A DNA stretch of 64,000 nt from Litoditis marina (taxonomy: Eukaryota; Nematoda; Chromadorea; Rhabditida; Rhabditidae), in assembly GCA_964036275.1 (NCBI GenBank), contig OZ038436.1:24526639-24590638 (forward strand), written 5' to 3'. The notes beneath the pieces were generated by a model that had not been told where the DNA came from, made no database searches, and worked only from the letters and a program-made list of their open reading frames with translations. Shown one piece after another: positions 40,001 to 55,000 of the stretch (position 1 is its first letter; the number at the start of each line of letters is the position of its first letter). The translations under genes and the position numbers were made by a program.

Positions 40001-43000
40001 CACAGCAACAAAAGACGAATTAACGCGGTTATCGACTCATTGGCTTGCAGCTACGGAAAAAAGTTTATACGGCTATCAAGTCTGTTGCTCATGGCTACAA
40101 AAACCTAATACGACTATATATTTTGTGGCGCACAGCCACGAAATACGAATTAACGCGGTTATCGACTCATTGGCTTGCAGCTACGGAAAAAAGTTTATAC
40201 GGCTATCAAGTCTGTTGCTCCCAGCTACAAAAACCTAATACGACTTTATATTATGTGGCGCACAGCCACAAAAGACAGATTAACGCGGTTATTGACTCTT
40301 TGCCTTGCAGCTACAGAAAAAAATTTATACGGCTATCAAGTATGTTGCTCCCAGCTAGAAAAACCCAATACAACTATCTATTCTGTGGCACACAGCCACA
40401 AAATACGAATTAACGCGGTTATCGACTCTTTGCCTTGCAGCTACAGAAAAAAGTTTATACGGCTATCAAGTCTGTTGCTCATGGCTACAAAAACCTAATA
40501 CGACTTTATATTCTGTGGCGCACAGCCACAAAAGACAAATTAACGCGGTTATTACCTCTTTGCCTTGCAGCTACAGAAAAAAGTTTATACGGCTATCAAG
40601 TCTGTTGCTCCCAGCTACAAAAACCTAATACGACTTTATATTCTGTGGCGCACAGCCACAAAAGACAAATTAACGCGGTTATTGACTCTTTGCCGTGCAG
40701 CTACAGAAAAAAGTTTATACGGCTATCAAGTATGTTGCTCCCAGATACAAAAACCTGATACGACTTTATATTCTGTGGCGCACAGCCACAAAAGACAAAT
40801 TAACGCGGTTATTATCTCTTTGCCTTGCAGCTACAGAAAAAAGTTTATACGGCTATCAAGTCTGTTGCTCCCAGCTACAAAAACCTAATACGACTTTATA
40901 TTCTGTGGCGCACAGCCACAAAAGACAAATTAACGCGGTTATTGACTCTTTGCCTTGCAGCTACCGAGAACAGTTCATATGGCTATCAAATATGTTGCTC
41001 CCAGCTACAAAAACCTAATACGACAATCTATTCTGTGGCGCACAGCCACAAAATACGAATTAACGCGGTTATCGACTGTTTGCTTTGCAGCTACAGAGAA
41101 CAGTTAATACGGCTATCAAGTTGCTCATGGCTACAAAAACCTAATACGACTTTATATTCTGTGGCGCACAGCCACAAAAGACAAATTCACGCGGTTATTG
41201 ACTCTTTGCCTTGCAGCTACAGAAAAAGTTTATACGACTATCAAGTATGTTGCTCCCAGCTAGAAAAACCCAATACAACTATCTATTCTGTGGCACACAG
41301 CCACAAAATACGAATTAACGCGGTTATCGACTCTTTGCCTTGCAGCTACAGAAAAAAAGTTTATACGGCTATCAAGTCTGTTGCTCATGGCTACAAAAAC
41401 CTAATACGACTTTATATTCTGTGGCGCACAGCCACAAAAGACAAATTAAAGCGGTTATTACCTCTTTGCCTTGCAGCTACAGAAAAAAGTTTATACGGCT
41501 ATCACGTCTGTTGCTCCCAGCTACAAAAACCTAATACGACTTTATATCCTGTGGCGCACAGCCACAAAAGACAAATTAACGCGGTTATTGACTCTTTGCC
41601 GTGCAGCTACAGAACAAAGTTTATACGGCTATCAAGTATGTTGCTCCCAGCTACAAAAATCTAATACGACGATCTATTCTGTGGCGCACAGCCACAAAAG
41701 ACAACGCGGTTATTGACTATTTGCCTTGCAGCTACAGAGAACAGTTCATACGGCTATCAAATATGTTGCTCCCAGCTACAAAAACCTAATACGACAATCT
41801 ATGCTGTGGCGCACAGCCACAAAATACGAATTAACGCGGTTATCGACTGTTTGCTTTGCAGCTACAGAGAACAGTTAATACGGCTATCAAGTTGCTCATG
41901 GCTACAAAAACCTAATACGACTTTATATTCTGTGGCGCACAGCCACAAAAGACAAATTAACGCGGTTATTGACTCTTTGCCTTGCAGCTACAGAAAAAGT
42001 TTATACGACTATCAAGTATGTTGCTCCCAGCTACAAGAACCTGATACGACTATATATTCTGTGGCGCACAGCCACGAAATACAAATTAACGCGGTTATCG
42101 ACTTTTCGGCTTGCAGTTACAGAAAAAAAAATCACACGGCTATCAAGTCTGTTGCTCACAACTACAAAAACCTAATACGACTGTACATCCTGTGGCGCAC
42201 AGCCACAAAAGACAGTTTAACGCGGTTATTGACTCTTTGCCTTGCAGCTACAGAAAAAAAATTATACGGCTATCAAGTCTGTTGCTACCAACTACAAAAA
42301 CTTAATACGACTATCTTTTCTGTGGTGCACAACCACAAAATACGAATTAACGCGGTTATTGACTCTTTGCCTTGCAGCTACAGGAAAAAGTTTATACGGC
42401 TATCAAGTCTGTTGCTCCCAGCTACAAAAACCTAATACGACAATCTTTTCTGTGGTGCACAAGCAGAAAATACGAATTAACGCGGTTATTGACTCTGTGG
42501 CTTGCATTTACAGAGAACAGTCCATACGGCTATCACGTCTGTTGCTCCCAGCTACAAAAACCTAATACGACTTTATATTCTGTGGCGCACAGCCACAAAA
42601 GACAAATTAACGCGGTTATTGACTCTTTGGCTTGCAGTTACAGAGAAAAGTTCATACGGCTATCCAGTCTGTTGCTCCCAGCTACAAAGACCTAACACGA
42701 CTATCTATTTTGTGGCGCACAGCAACAAAAGACGAATTAACGCGGTTATCGACTCATTGGCTTGCAGCTACGGAAAAAAGTTTATACGGCTATCAAGTCT
42801 GTTGCTCATGGCTACAAAAACCTAATACGACTATATATTTTGTGGCGCACAGCCACGAAATACGAATTAACGCGGTTATCGACTCATTGGCTTGCAGCTA
42901 CGGAAAAAAGTTTATACGGCTATCAAGTCTGTTGCTCCCAGCTACAAAAACCTAATACGACTTTATATTATGTGGCGCACAGCCACAAAAGACAGATTAA

Positions 43001-46000
43001 CGCGGTTATTGACTCTTTGCCTTGCAGCTACAGAAAAAAATTTATACGGCTATCAAGTATGTTGCTCCCAGCTAGAAAAACCCAATACAACTATCTATTC
43101 TGTGGCACACAGCCACAAAATACGAATTAACGCGGTTATCGACTCTTTGCCTTGCAGCTACAGAAAAAAGTTTATACGGCTATCAAGTCTGTTGCTCATG
43201 GCTACAAAAACCTAATACGACTTTATATTCTGTGGCGCACAGCCACAAAAGACAAATTAACGCGGTTATTACCTCTTTGCCTTGCAGCTACAGAAAAAAG
43301 TTTATACGGCTATCAAGTCTGTTGCTCCCAGCTACAAAAACCTAATACGACTTTATATTCTGTGGCGCACAGCCACAAAAGACAAATTAACGCGGTTATT
43401 GACTCTTTGCCGTGCAGCTACAGAAAAAAGTTTATACGGCTATCAAGTATGTTGCTCCCAGATACAAAAACCTGATACGACTTTATATTCTGTGGCGCAC
43501 AGCCACAAAAGACAAATTAACGCGGTTATTATCTCTTTGCCTTGCAGCTACAGAAAAAAGTTTATACGGCTATCAAGTCTGTTGCTCCCAGCTACAAAAA
43601 CCTAATACGACTTTATATTCTGTGGCGCACAGCCACAAAAGACAAATTAACGCGGTTATTGACTCTTTGCCTTGCAGCTACCGAGAACAGTTCATATGGC
43701 TATCAAATATGTTGCTCCCAGCTACAAAAACCTAATACGACAATCTATTCTGTGGCGCACAGCCACAAAATACGAATTAACGCGGTTATCGACTGTTTGC
43801 TTTGCAGCTACAGAGAACAGTTAATACGGCTATCAAGTTGCTCATGGCTACAAAAACCTAATACGACAATCTATTCTGTGGCGCACAGCCACAAAAGACA
43901 AATTAACGCGGTTATTGACTCTTTGCCTTGCAGCTACAGAAAAAGTTTATACGACTATCAAGTATGTTGCTCCCAGCTAGAAAAACCCAATACAACTATC
44001 TATTCTGTGGCACACAGCCACAAAATACGAATTAACGCGGTTATCGACTCTTTGCCTTGCAGCTACAGAAAAAAAGTTTATACGGCTATCAAGTCTGTTG
44101 CTCATGGCTACAAAAACCTAATACGACTTTATATTCTGTGGCGCACAGCCACAAAAGACAAATTAAAGCGGTTATTACCTCTTTGCCTTGCAGCTACAGA
44201 AAAAAGTTTATACGACTATCAAGTATGTTGCTCCCAGCTAGAAAAACCCAATACAACTATCTATTCTGTGGCACACAGCCACAAAATACGAATTAACGCG
44301 GTTATCGACTCTTTGCCTTGCAGCTACAGAAAAAAAGTTTATACGGCTATCAAGTCTGTTGCTCATGGCTACAAAAACCTAATACGACTTTATATTCTGT
44401 GGCGCACAGCCACAAAAGACAAATTAAAGCGGTTATTACCTCTTTGCCTTGCAGCTACAGAAAAAAGTTTATACGGCTATCACGTCTGTTGCTCCCAGCT
44501 ACAAAAACCTAATACGACTTTATATCCTGTGGCGCACAGCCACAAAAGACAAATTAACGCGGTTATTGACTCTTTGCCGTGCAGCTACAGAACAAAGTTT
44601 ATACGGCTATCAAGTATGTTGCTCCCAGCTACAAAAATCTAATACGACGATCTATTCTGTGGCGCACAGCCACAAAAGACAACGCGGTTATTGACTATTT
44701 GCCTTGCAGCTACAGAGAACAGTTCATACGGCTATCAAATATGTTGCTCCCAGCTACAAAAACCTAATACGACAATCTATGCTGTGGCGCACAGCCACAA
44801 AATACGAATTAACGCGGTTATCGACTGTTTGCTTTGCAGCTACAGAGAACAGTTAATACGGCTATCAAGTTGCTCATGGCTACAAAAACCTAATACGACT
44901 TTATATTCTGTGGCGCACAGCCACAAAAGACAAATTAACGCGGTTATTGACTCTTTGCCTTGCAGCTACAGAAAAAGTTTATACGACTATCAAGTATGTT
45001 GCTCCCAGCTACAAGAACCTGATACGACTATATATTCTGTGGCGCACAGCCACGAAATACAAATTAACGCGGTTATCGACTTTTCGGCTTGCAGTTACAG
45101 AAAAAAAAATCACACGGCTATCAAGTCTGTTGCTCACAACTACAAAAACCTAATACGACTGTACATCCTGTGGCGCACAGCCACAAAAGACAGTTTAACG
45201 CGGTTATTGACTCTTTGCCTTGCAGCTACAGAAAAAAAATTATACGGCTATCAAGTCTGTTGCTACCAACTACAAAAACTTAATACGACTATCTTTTCTG
45301 TGGTGCACAACCACAAAATACGAATTAACGCGGTTATTGACTCTTTGCCTTGCAGCTACAGGAAAAAGTTTATACGGCTATCAAGTCTGTTGCTCCCAGC
45401 TACAAAAACCTAATACGACAATCTTTTCTGTGGTGCACAAGCAGAAAATACGAATTAACGCGGTTATTGACTCTGTGGCTTGCATTTACAGAGAACAGTC
45501 CATACGGCTATCACGTCTGTTGCTCCCAGCTACAAAAACCTAATACGACTTTATATTCTGTGGCGCACAGCCACAAAAGACAAATTAACGCGGTTATTGA
45601 CTCTTTGGCTTGCAGTTACAGAGAAAAGTTCATACGGCTATCCAGTCTGTTGCTCCCAGCTACAAAGACCTAACACGACTATCTATTTTGTGGCGCACAG
45701 CAACAAAAGACGAATTAACGCGGTTATCGACTCATTGGCTTGCAGCTACGGAAAAAAGTTTATACGGCTATCAAGTCTGTTGCTCATGGCTACAAAAACC
45801 TAATACGACTATATATTTTGTGGCGCACAGCCACGAAATACGAATTAACGCGGTTATCGACTCATTGGCTTGCAGCTACGGAAAAAAGTTTATACGGCTA
45901 TCAAGTCTGTTGCTCCCAGCTACAAAAACCTAATACGACTTTATATTATGTGGCGCACAGCCACAAAAGACAGATTAACGCGGTTATTGACTCTTTGCCT

Positions 46001-49000
46001 TGCAGCTACAGAAAAAAATTTATACGGCTATCAAGTATGTTGCTCCCAGCTAGAAAAACCCAATACAACTATCTATTCTGTGGCACACAGCCACAAAATA
46101 CGAATTAACGCGGTTATCGACTCTTTGCCTTGCAGCTACAGAAAAAAGTTTATACGGCTATCAAGTCTGTTGCTCATGGCTACAAAAACCTAATACGACT
46201 TTATATTCTGTGGCGCACAGCCACAAAAGACAAATTAACGCGGTTATTACCTCTTTGCCTTGCAGCTACAGAAAAAAGTTTATACGGCTATCAAGTCTGT
46301 TGCTCCCAGCTACAAAAACCTAATACGACTTTATATTCTGTGGCGCACAGCCACAAAAGACAAATTAACGCGGTTATTGACTCTTTGCCGTGCAGCTACA
46401 GAAAAAAGTTTATACGGCTATCAAGTATGTTGCTCCCAGATACAAAAACCTGATACGACTTTATATTCTGTGGCGCACAGCCACAAAAGACAAATTAACG
46501 CGGTTATTATCTCTTTGCCTTGCAGCTACAGAAAAAAGTTTATACGGCTATCAAGTCTGTTGCTCCCAGCTACAAAAACCTAATACGACTTTATATTCTG
46601 TGGCGCACAGCCACAAAAGACAAATTAACGCGGTTATTGACTCTTTGCCTTGCAGCTACCGAGAACAGTTCATATGGCTATCAAATATGTTGCTCCCAGC
46701 TACAAAAACCTAATACGACAATCTATTCTGTGGCGCACAGCCACAAAATACGAATTAACGCGGTTATCGACTGTTTGCTTTGCAGCTACAGAGAACAGTT
46801 AATACGGCTATCAAGTTGCTCATGGCTACAAAAACCTAATACGACAATCTATTCTGTGGCGCACAGCCACAAAAGACAAATTAACGCGGTTATTGACTCT
46901 TTGCCTTGCAGCTACAGAAAAAGTTTATACGACTATCAAGTATGTTGCTCCCAGCTAGAAAAACCCAATACAACTATCTATTCTGTGGCACACAGCCACA
47001 AAATACGAATTAACGCGGTTATCGACTCTTTGCCTTGCAGCTACAGAAAAAAAGTTTATACGGCTATCAAGTCTGTTGCTCATGGCTACAAAAACCTAAT
47101 ACGACTTTATATTCTGTGGCGCACAGCCACAAAAGACAAATTAAAGCGGTTATTACCTCTTTGCCTTGCAGCTACAGAAAAAAGTTTATACGGCTATCAC
47201 GTCTGTTGCTCCCAGCTACAAAAACCTAATACGACTTTATATCCTGTGGCGCACAGCCACAAAAGACAAATTAACGCGGTTATTGACTCTTTGCCGTGCA
47301 GCTACAGAACAAAGTTTATACGGCTATCAAGTATGTTGCTCCCAGCTACAAAAATCTAATACGACGATCTATTCTGTGGCGCACAGCCACAAAAGACAAC
47401 GCGGTTATTGACTATTTGCCTTGCAGCTACAGAGAACAGTTCATACGGCTATCAAATATGTTGCTCCCAGCTACAAAAACCTAATACGACAATCTATGCT
47501 GTGGCGCACAGCCACAAAATACGAATTAACGCGGTTATCGACTGTTTGCTTTACAGCTACAGAGAACAGTTAATACGGCTATCAAGTTGCTCATGGCTAC
47601 AAAAACCTAATACGACTTTATATTCTGTGGCGCACAGCCACAAAAGACAAATTAACGCGGTTATTGACTCTTTGCCTTGCAGCTACAGAAAAAGTTTATA
47701 CGACTATCAAGTATGTTGCTCCCAGCTAGAAAAACCCAATACAACTATCTATTCTGTGGCACACAGCCACAAAATACGAATTAACGCGGTTATCGACTCT
47801 TTGCCTTGCAGCTACAGAAAAAAAGTTTATACGGCTATCAAGTCTGTTGCTCATGGCTACAAAAACCTAATACGACTTTATATTCTGTGGCGCACAGCCA
47901 CAAAAGACAAATTAACGCGGTTATTGACTCTTTGCCTTGCAGCTACCGAGAACAGTTCATATGGCTATCAAATATGTTGCTCCCAGCTACAAAAACCTAA
48001 TACGACAATCTATTCTGTGGCGCACAGCCACAAAATACGAATTAACGCGGTTATCGACTGTTTGCTTTGCAGCTACAGAGAACAGTTCATACGGCTATCA
48101 AGTATGTTGCTCCCAGCTACAAAAACCTAATACGACAATCTATGCTGTGGCGCACAGCCACAAAATACGAATTAACGCGGTTATCGACTGTTTGCCTTGC
48201 AGCTACAGAAAAAAGTTTATACGGCTATCAAGTATGTTGCTCATGGCTACAAAAACCTAATACGACTTTATATTCTGTGGCGCACAGCCACAAAAGACAA
48301 ATTAACGCGGTTATTACCTCTCTGCCTTGCAGCTACAGAAAAAAAGTTTATACGGCTATCAAGTATGTTGCTCCCAGCTAGAAAAACCCAATACAACTAT
48401 CTATTCTGTGGCACACAGCCACAAAATACGAATTAACGCGGTTATCGACTCTTTGCCTTGCAGCTACAGAAAAAAGTTTATACGGCTATCAAGTCTGTTG
48501 CTCATGGCTACAAAAACCTAATACGACTTTATATTCTGTGGCGCACAGCCACAAAAGACAAATTAACGCGGTTATTACCTCTTTGCCTTGCAGCTACAGA
48601 AAAAAGTTTATACGGCTATCAAGTCTGTTGCTCCCAGCTACAAAAACCTAATACGACTTTATATTCTGTGGCGCACAGCCACAAAAGACAAATTAACGCG
48701 GTTATTGACTCTTTGCCGTGCAGCTACAGAAAAAAGTTTATACGGCTATCAAGTATGTTGCTCCCAGATACAAAAACCTGATACGACTTTATATTCTGTG
48801 GCGCACAGCCACAAAAGACAAATTAACGCGGTTATTATCTCTTTGCCTTGCAGCTACAGAAAAAAGTTTATACGGCTATCAAGTCTGTTGCTCCCAGCTA
48901 CAAAAACCTAATACGACTTTATATTCTGTGGCGCACAGCCACAAAAGACAAATTAACGCGGTTATTGACTCTTTGCCTTGCAGCTACCGAGAACAGTTCA

Positions 49001-52000
49001 TATGGCTATCAAATATGTTGCTCCCAGCTACAAAAACCTAATACGACAATCTATTCTGTGGCGCACAGCCACAAAATACGAATTAACGCGGTTATCGACT
49101 GTTTGCTTTGCAGCTACAGAGAACAGTTAATACGGCTATCAAGTTGCTCATGGCTACAAAAACCTAATACGACTTTATATTCTGTGGCGCACAGCCACAA
49201 AAGACAAATTCACGCGGTTATTGACTCTTTGCCTTGCAGCTACAGAAAAAGTTTATACGACTATCAAGTATGTTGCTCCCAGCTAGAAAAACCCAATACA
49301 ACTATCTATTCTGTGGCACACAGCCACAAAATACGAATTAACGCGGTTATCGACTCTTTGCCTTGCAGCTACAGAAAAAAAGTTTATACGGCTATCAAGT
49401 CTGTTGCTCATGGCTACAAAAACCTAATACGACTTTATATTCTGTGGCGCACAGCCACAAAAGACAAATTAAAGCGGTTATTACCTCTTTGCCTTGCAGC
49501 TACAGAAAAAAGTTTATACGGCTATCACGTCTGTTGCTCCCAGCTACAAAAACCTAATACGACTTTATATCCTGTGGCGCACAGCCACAAAAGACAAATT
49601 AACGCGGTTATTGACTCTTTGCCGTGCAGCTACAGAACAAAGTTTATACGGCTATCAAGTATGTTGCTCCCAGCTACAAAAATCTAATACGACGATCTAT
49701 TCTGTGGCGCACAGCCACAAAAGACAACGCGGTTATTGACTATTTGCCTTGCAGCTACAGAGAACAGTTCATACGGCTATCAAATATGTTGCTCCCAGCT
49801 ACAAAAACCTAATACGACAATCTATGCTGTGGCGCACAGCCACAAAATACGAATTAACGCGGTTATCGACTGTTTGCTTTGCAGCTACAGAGAACAGTTA
49901 ATACGGCTATCAAGTTGCTCATGGCTACAAAAACCTAATACGACTTTATATTCTGTGGCGCACAGCCACAAAAGACAAATTAACGCGGTTATTGACTCTT
50001 TGCCTTGCAGCTACAGAAAAAGTTTATACGACTATCAAGTATGTTGCTCCCAGCTACAAGAACCTGATACGACTATATATTCTGTGGCGCACAGCCACGA
50101 AATACAAATTAACGCGGTTATCGACTTTTCGGCTTGCAGTTACAGAAAAAAAAATCACACGGCTATCAAGTCTGTTGCTCACAACTACAAAAACCTAATA
50201 CGACTGTACATCCTGTGGCGCACAGCCACAAAAGACAGTTTAACGCGGTTATTGACTCTTTGCCTTGCAGCTACAGAAAAAAAATTATACGGCTATCAAG
50301 TCTGTTGCTACCAACTACAAAAACTTAATACGACTATCTTTTCTGTGGTGCACAACCACAAAATACGAATTAACGCGGTTATTGACTCTTTGCCTTGCAG
50401 TTACAGGAAAAAGTTTATACGGCTATCAAGTCTGTTGCTCCCAGCTACAAAAACCTAATACGACAATCTTTTCTGTGGTGCACAAGCAGAAAATACGAAT
50501 TAACGCGGTTATTGACTCTGTGGCTTGCATTTACAGAGAACAGTCCATACGGCTATCACGTCTGTTGCTCCCAGCTACAAAAACCTAATACGACTTTATA
50601 TTCTGTGGCGCACAGCCACAAAAGACAAATTAACGCGGTTATTGACTCTTTGGCTTGCAGTTACAGAGAAAAGTTCATACGGCTATCCAGTCTGTTGCTC
50701 CCAGCTACAAAGACCTAACACGACTATCTATTTTGTGGCGCACAGCAACAAAAGACGAATTAACGCGGTTATCGACTCATTGGCTTGCAGCTACGGAAAA
50801 AAGTTTATACGGCTATCAAGTCTGTTGCTCATGGCTACAAAAACCTAATACGACTATATATTTTGTGGCGCACAGCCACGAAATACGAATTAACGCGGTT
50901 ATCGACTCATTGGCTTGCAGCTACGGAAAAAAGTTTATACGGCTATCAAGTCTGTTGCTCCCAGCTACAAAAACCTAATACGACTTTATATTATGTGGCG
51001 CACAGCCACAAAAGACAGATTAACGCGGTTATTGACTCTTTGCCTTGCAGCTACAGAAAAAAATTTATACGGCTATCAAGTATGTTGCTCCCAGCTAGAA
51101 AAACCCAATACAACTATCTATTCTGTGGCACACAGCCACAAAATACGAATTAACGCGGTTATCGACTCTTTGCCTTGCAGCTACAGAAAAAAGTTTATAC
51201 GGCTATCAAGTCTGTTGCTCATGGCTACAAAAACCTAATACGACTTTATATTCTGTGGCGCACAGCCACAAAAGACAAATTAACGCGGTTATTACCTCTT
51301 TGCCTTGCAGCTACAGAAAAAAGTTTATACGGCTATCAAGTCTGTTGCTCCCAGCTACAAAAACCTAATACGACTTTATATTCTGTGGCGCACAGCCACA
51401 AAAGACAAATTAACGCGGTTATTGACTCTTTGCCGTGCAGCTACAGAAAAAAGTTTATACGGCTATCAAGTATGTTGCTCCCAGATACAAAAACCTGATA
51501 CGACTTTATATTCTGTGGCGCACAGCCACAAAAGACAAATTAACGCGGTTATTATCTCTTTGCCTTGCAGCTACAGAAAAAAGTTTATACGGCTATCAAG
51601 TCTGTTGCTCCCAGCTACAAAAACCTAATACGACTTTATATTCTGTGGCGCACAGCCACAAAAGACAAATTAACGCGGTTATTGACTCTTTGCCTTGCAG
51701 CTACCGAGAACAGTTCATATGGCTATCAAGTATGTTGCTCCCAGCTACAAAAACCTAATACGACAATCTATTCTGTGGCGCACAGCCACAAAATACGAAT
51801 TAACGCGGTTATCGACTGTTTGCTTTGCAGCTACAGAGAACAGTTAATACGGCTATCAAGTTGCTCATGGCTACAAAAACCTAATACGACTTTATATTCT
51901 GTGGCGCACAGCCACAAAAGACAAATTCACGCGGTTATTGACTCTTTGCCTTGCAGCTACAGAAAAAGTTTATACGACTATCAAGTATGTTGCTCCCAGC

Positions 52001-55000
52001 TAGAAAAACCCAATACAACTATCTATTCTGTGGCACACAGCCACAAAATACGAATTAACGCGGTTATCGACTCTTTGCCTTGCAGCTACAGAAAAAAAGT
52101 TTATACGGCTATCAAGTCTGTTGCTCATGGCTACAAAAACCTAATACGACTTTATATTCTGTGGCGCACAGCCACAAAAGACAAATTAAAGCGGTTATTA
52201 CCTCTTTGCCTTGCAGCTACAGAAAAAAGTTTATACGGCTATCACGTCTGTTGCTCCCAGCTACAAAAACCTAATACGACTTTATATCCTGTGGCGCACA
52301 GCCACAAAAGACAAATTAACGCGGTTATTGACTCTTTGCCGTGCAGCTACAGAACAAAGTTTATACGGCTATCAAGTATGTTGCTCCCAGCTACAAAAAT
52401 CTAATACGACGATCTATTCTGTGGCGCACAGCCACAAAAGACAACGCGGTTATTGACTATTTGCCTTGCAGCTACAGAGAACAGTTCATACGGCTATCAA
52501 ATATGTTGCTCCCAGCTACAAAAACCTAATACGACAATCTATGCTGTGGCGCACAGCCACAAAATACGAATTAACGCGGTTATCGACTGTTTGCTTTGCA
52601 GCTACAGAGAACAGTTAATACGGCTATCAAGTTGCTCATGGCTACAAAAACCTAATACGACTTTATATTCTGTGGCGCACAGCCACAAAAGACAAATTAA
52701 CGCGGTTATTGACTCTTTGCCTTGCAGCTACAGAAAAAGTTTATACGACTATCAAGTATGTTGCTCCCAGCTACAAGAACCTGATACGACTATATATTCT
52801 GTGGCGCACAGCCACGAAATACAAATTAACGCGGTTATCGACTTTTCGGCTTGCAGTTACAGAAAAAAAAATCACACGGCTATCAAGTCTGTTGCTCACA
52901 ACTACAAAAACCTAATACGACTGTACATCCTGTGGCGCACAGCCACAAAAGACAGTTTAACGCGGTTATTGACTCTTTGCCTTGCAGCTACAGAAAAAAA
53001 ATTATACGGCTATCAAGTCTGTTGCTACCAACTACAAAAACTTAATACGACTATCTTTTCTGTGGTGCACAACCACAAAATACGAATTAACGCGGTTATT
53101 GACTCTTTGCCTTGCAGCTACAGGAAAAAGTTTATACGGCTATCAAGTCTGTTGCTCCCAGCTACAAAAACCTAATACGACAATCTTTTCTGTGGTGCAC
53201 AAGCAGAAAATACGAATTAACGCGGTTATTGACTCTGTGGCTTGCATTTACAGAGAACAGTCCATACGGCTATCACGTCTGTTGCTCCCAGCTACAAAAA
53301 CCTAATACGACTTTATATTCTGTGGCGCACAGCCACAAAAGACAAATTAACGCGGTTATTGACTCTTTGGCTTGCAGTTACAGAGAAAAGTTCATACGGC
53401 TATCCAGTCTGTTGCTCCCAGCTACAAAGACCTAACACGACTATCTATTTTGTGGCGCACAGCAACAAAAGACGAATTAACGCGGTTATCGACTCATTGG
53501 CTTGCAGCTACGGAAAAAAGTTTATACGGCTATCAAGTCTGTTGCTCATGGCTACAAAAACCTAATACGACTATATATTTTGTGGCGCACAGCCACGAAA
53601 TACGAATTAACGCGGTTATCGACTCATTGGCTTGCAGCTACGGAAAAAAGTTTATACGGCTATCAAGTCTGTTGCTCCCAGCTACAAAAACCTAATACGA
53701 CTTTATATTATGTGGCGCACAGCCACAAAAGACAGATTAACGCGGTTATTGACTCTTTGCCTTGCAGCTACAGAAAAAAATTTATACGGCTATCAAGTAT
53801 GTTGCTCCCAGCTAGAAAAACCCAATACAACTATCTATTCTGTGGCACACAGCCACAAAATACGAATTAACGCGGTTATCGACTCTTTGCCTTGCAGCTA
53901 CAGAAAAAAGTTTATACGGCTATCAAGTCTGTTGCTCATGGCTACAAAAACCTAATACGACTTTATATTCTGTGGCGCACAGCCACAAAAGACAAATTAA
54001 CGCGGTTATTACCTCTTTGCCTTGCAGCTACAGAAAAAAGTTTATACGGCTATCAAGTCTGTTGCTCCCAGCTACAAAAACCTAATACGACTTTATATTC
54101 TGTGGCGCACAGCCACAAAAGACAAATTAACGCGGTTATTGACTCTTTGCCGTGCAGCTACAGAAAAAAGTTTATACGGCTATCAAGTATGTTGCTCCCA
54201 GATACAAAAACCTGATACGACTTTATATTCTGTGGCGCACAGCCACAAAAGACAAATTAACGCGGTTATTATCTCTTTGCCTTGCAGCTACAGAAAAAAG
54301 TTTATACGGCTATCAAGTCTGTTGCTCCCAGCTACAAAAACCTAATACGACTTTATATTCTGTGGCGCACAGCCACAAAAGACAAATTAACGCGGTTATT
54401 GACTCTTTGCCTTGCAGCTACCGAGAACAGTTCATATGGCTATCAATATGTTGCTCCCAGCTACAAAAACCTAATACGACAATCTATTCTGTGGCGCACA
54501 GCCACAAAATACGAATTAACGCGGTTATCGACTGTTTGCTTTGCAGCTACAGAGAACAGTTAATACGGCTATCAAGTTGCTCATGGCTACAAAAACCTAA
54601 TACGACTTTATATTCTGTGGCGCACAGCCACAAAAGACAAATTCACGCGGTTATTGACTCTTTGCCTTGCAGCTACAGAAAAAGTTTATACGACTATCAA
54701 GTATGTTGCTCCCAGCTAGAAAAACCCAATACAACTATCTATTCTGTGGCACACAGCCACAAAATACGAATTAACGCGGTTATCGACTCTTTGCCTTGCA
54801 GCTACAGAAAAAAAGTTTATACGGCTATCAAGTCTGTTGCTCATGGCTACAAAAACCTAATACGACTTTATATTCTGTGGCGCACAGCCACAAAAGACAA
54901 ATTAAAGCGGTTATTACCTCTTTGCCTTGCAGCTACAGAAAAAAGTTTATACGGCTATCACGTCTGTTGCTCCCAGCTACAAAAACCTAATACGACTTTA

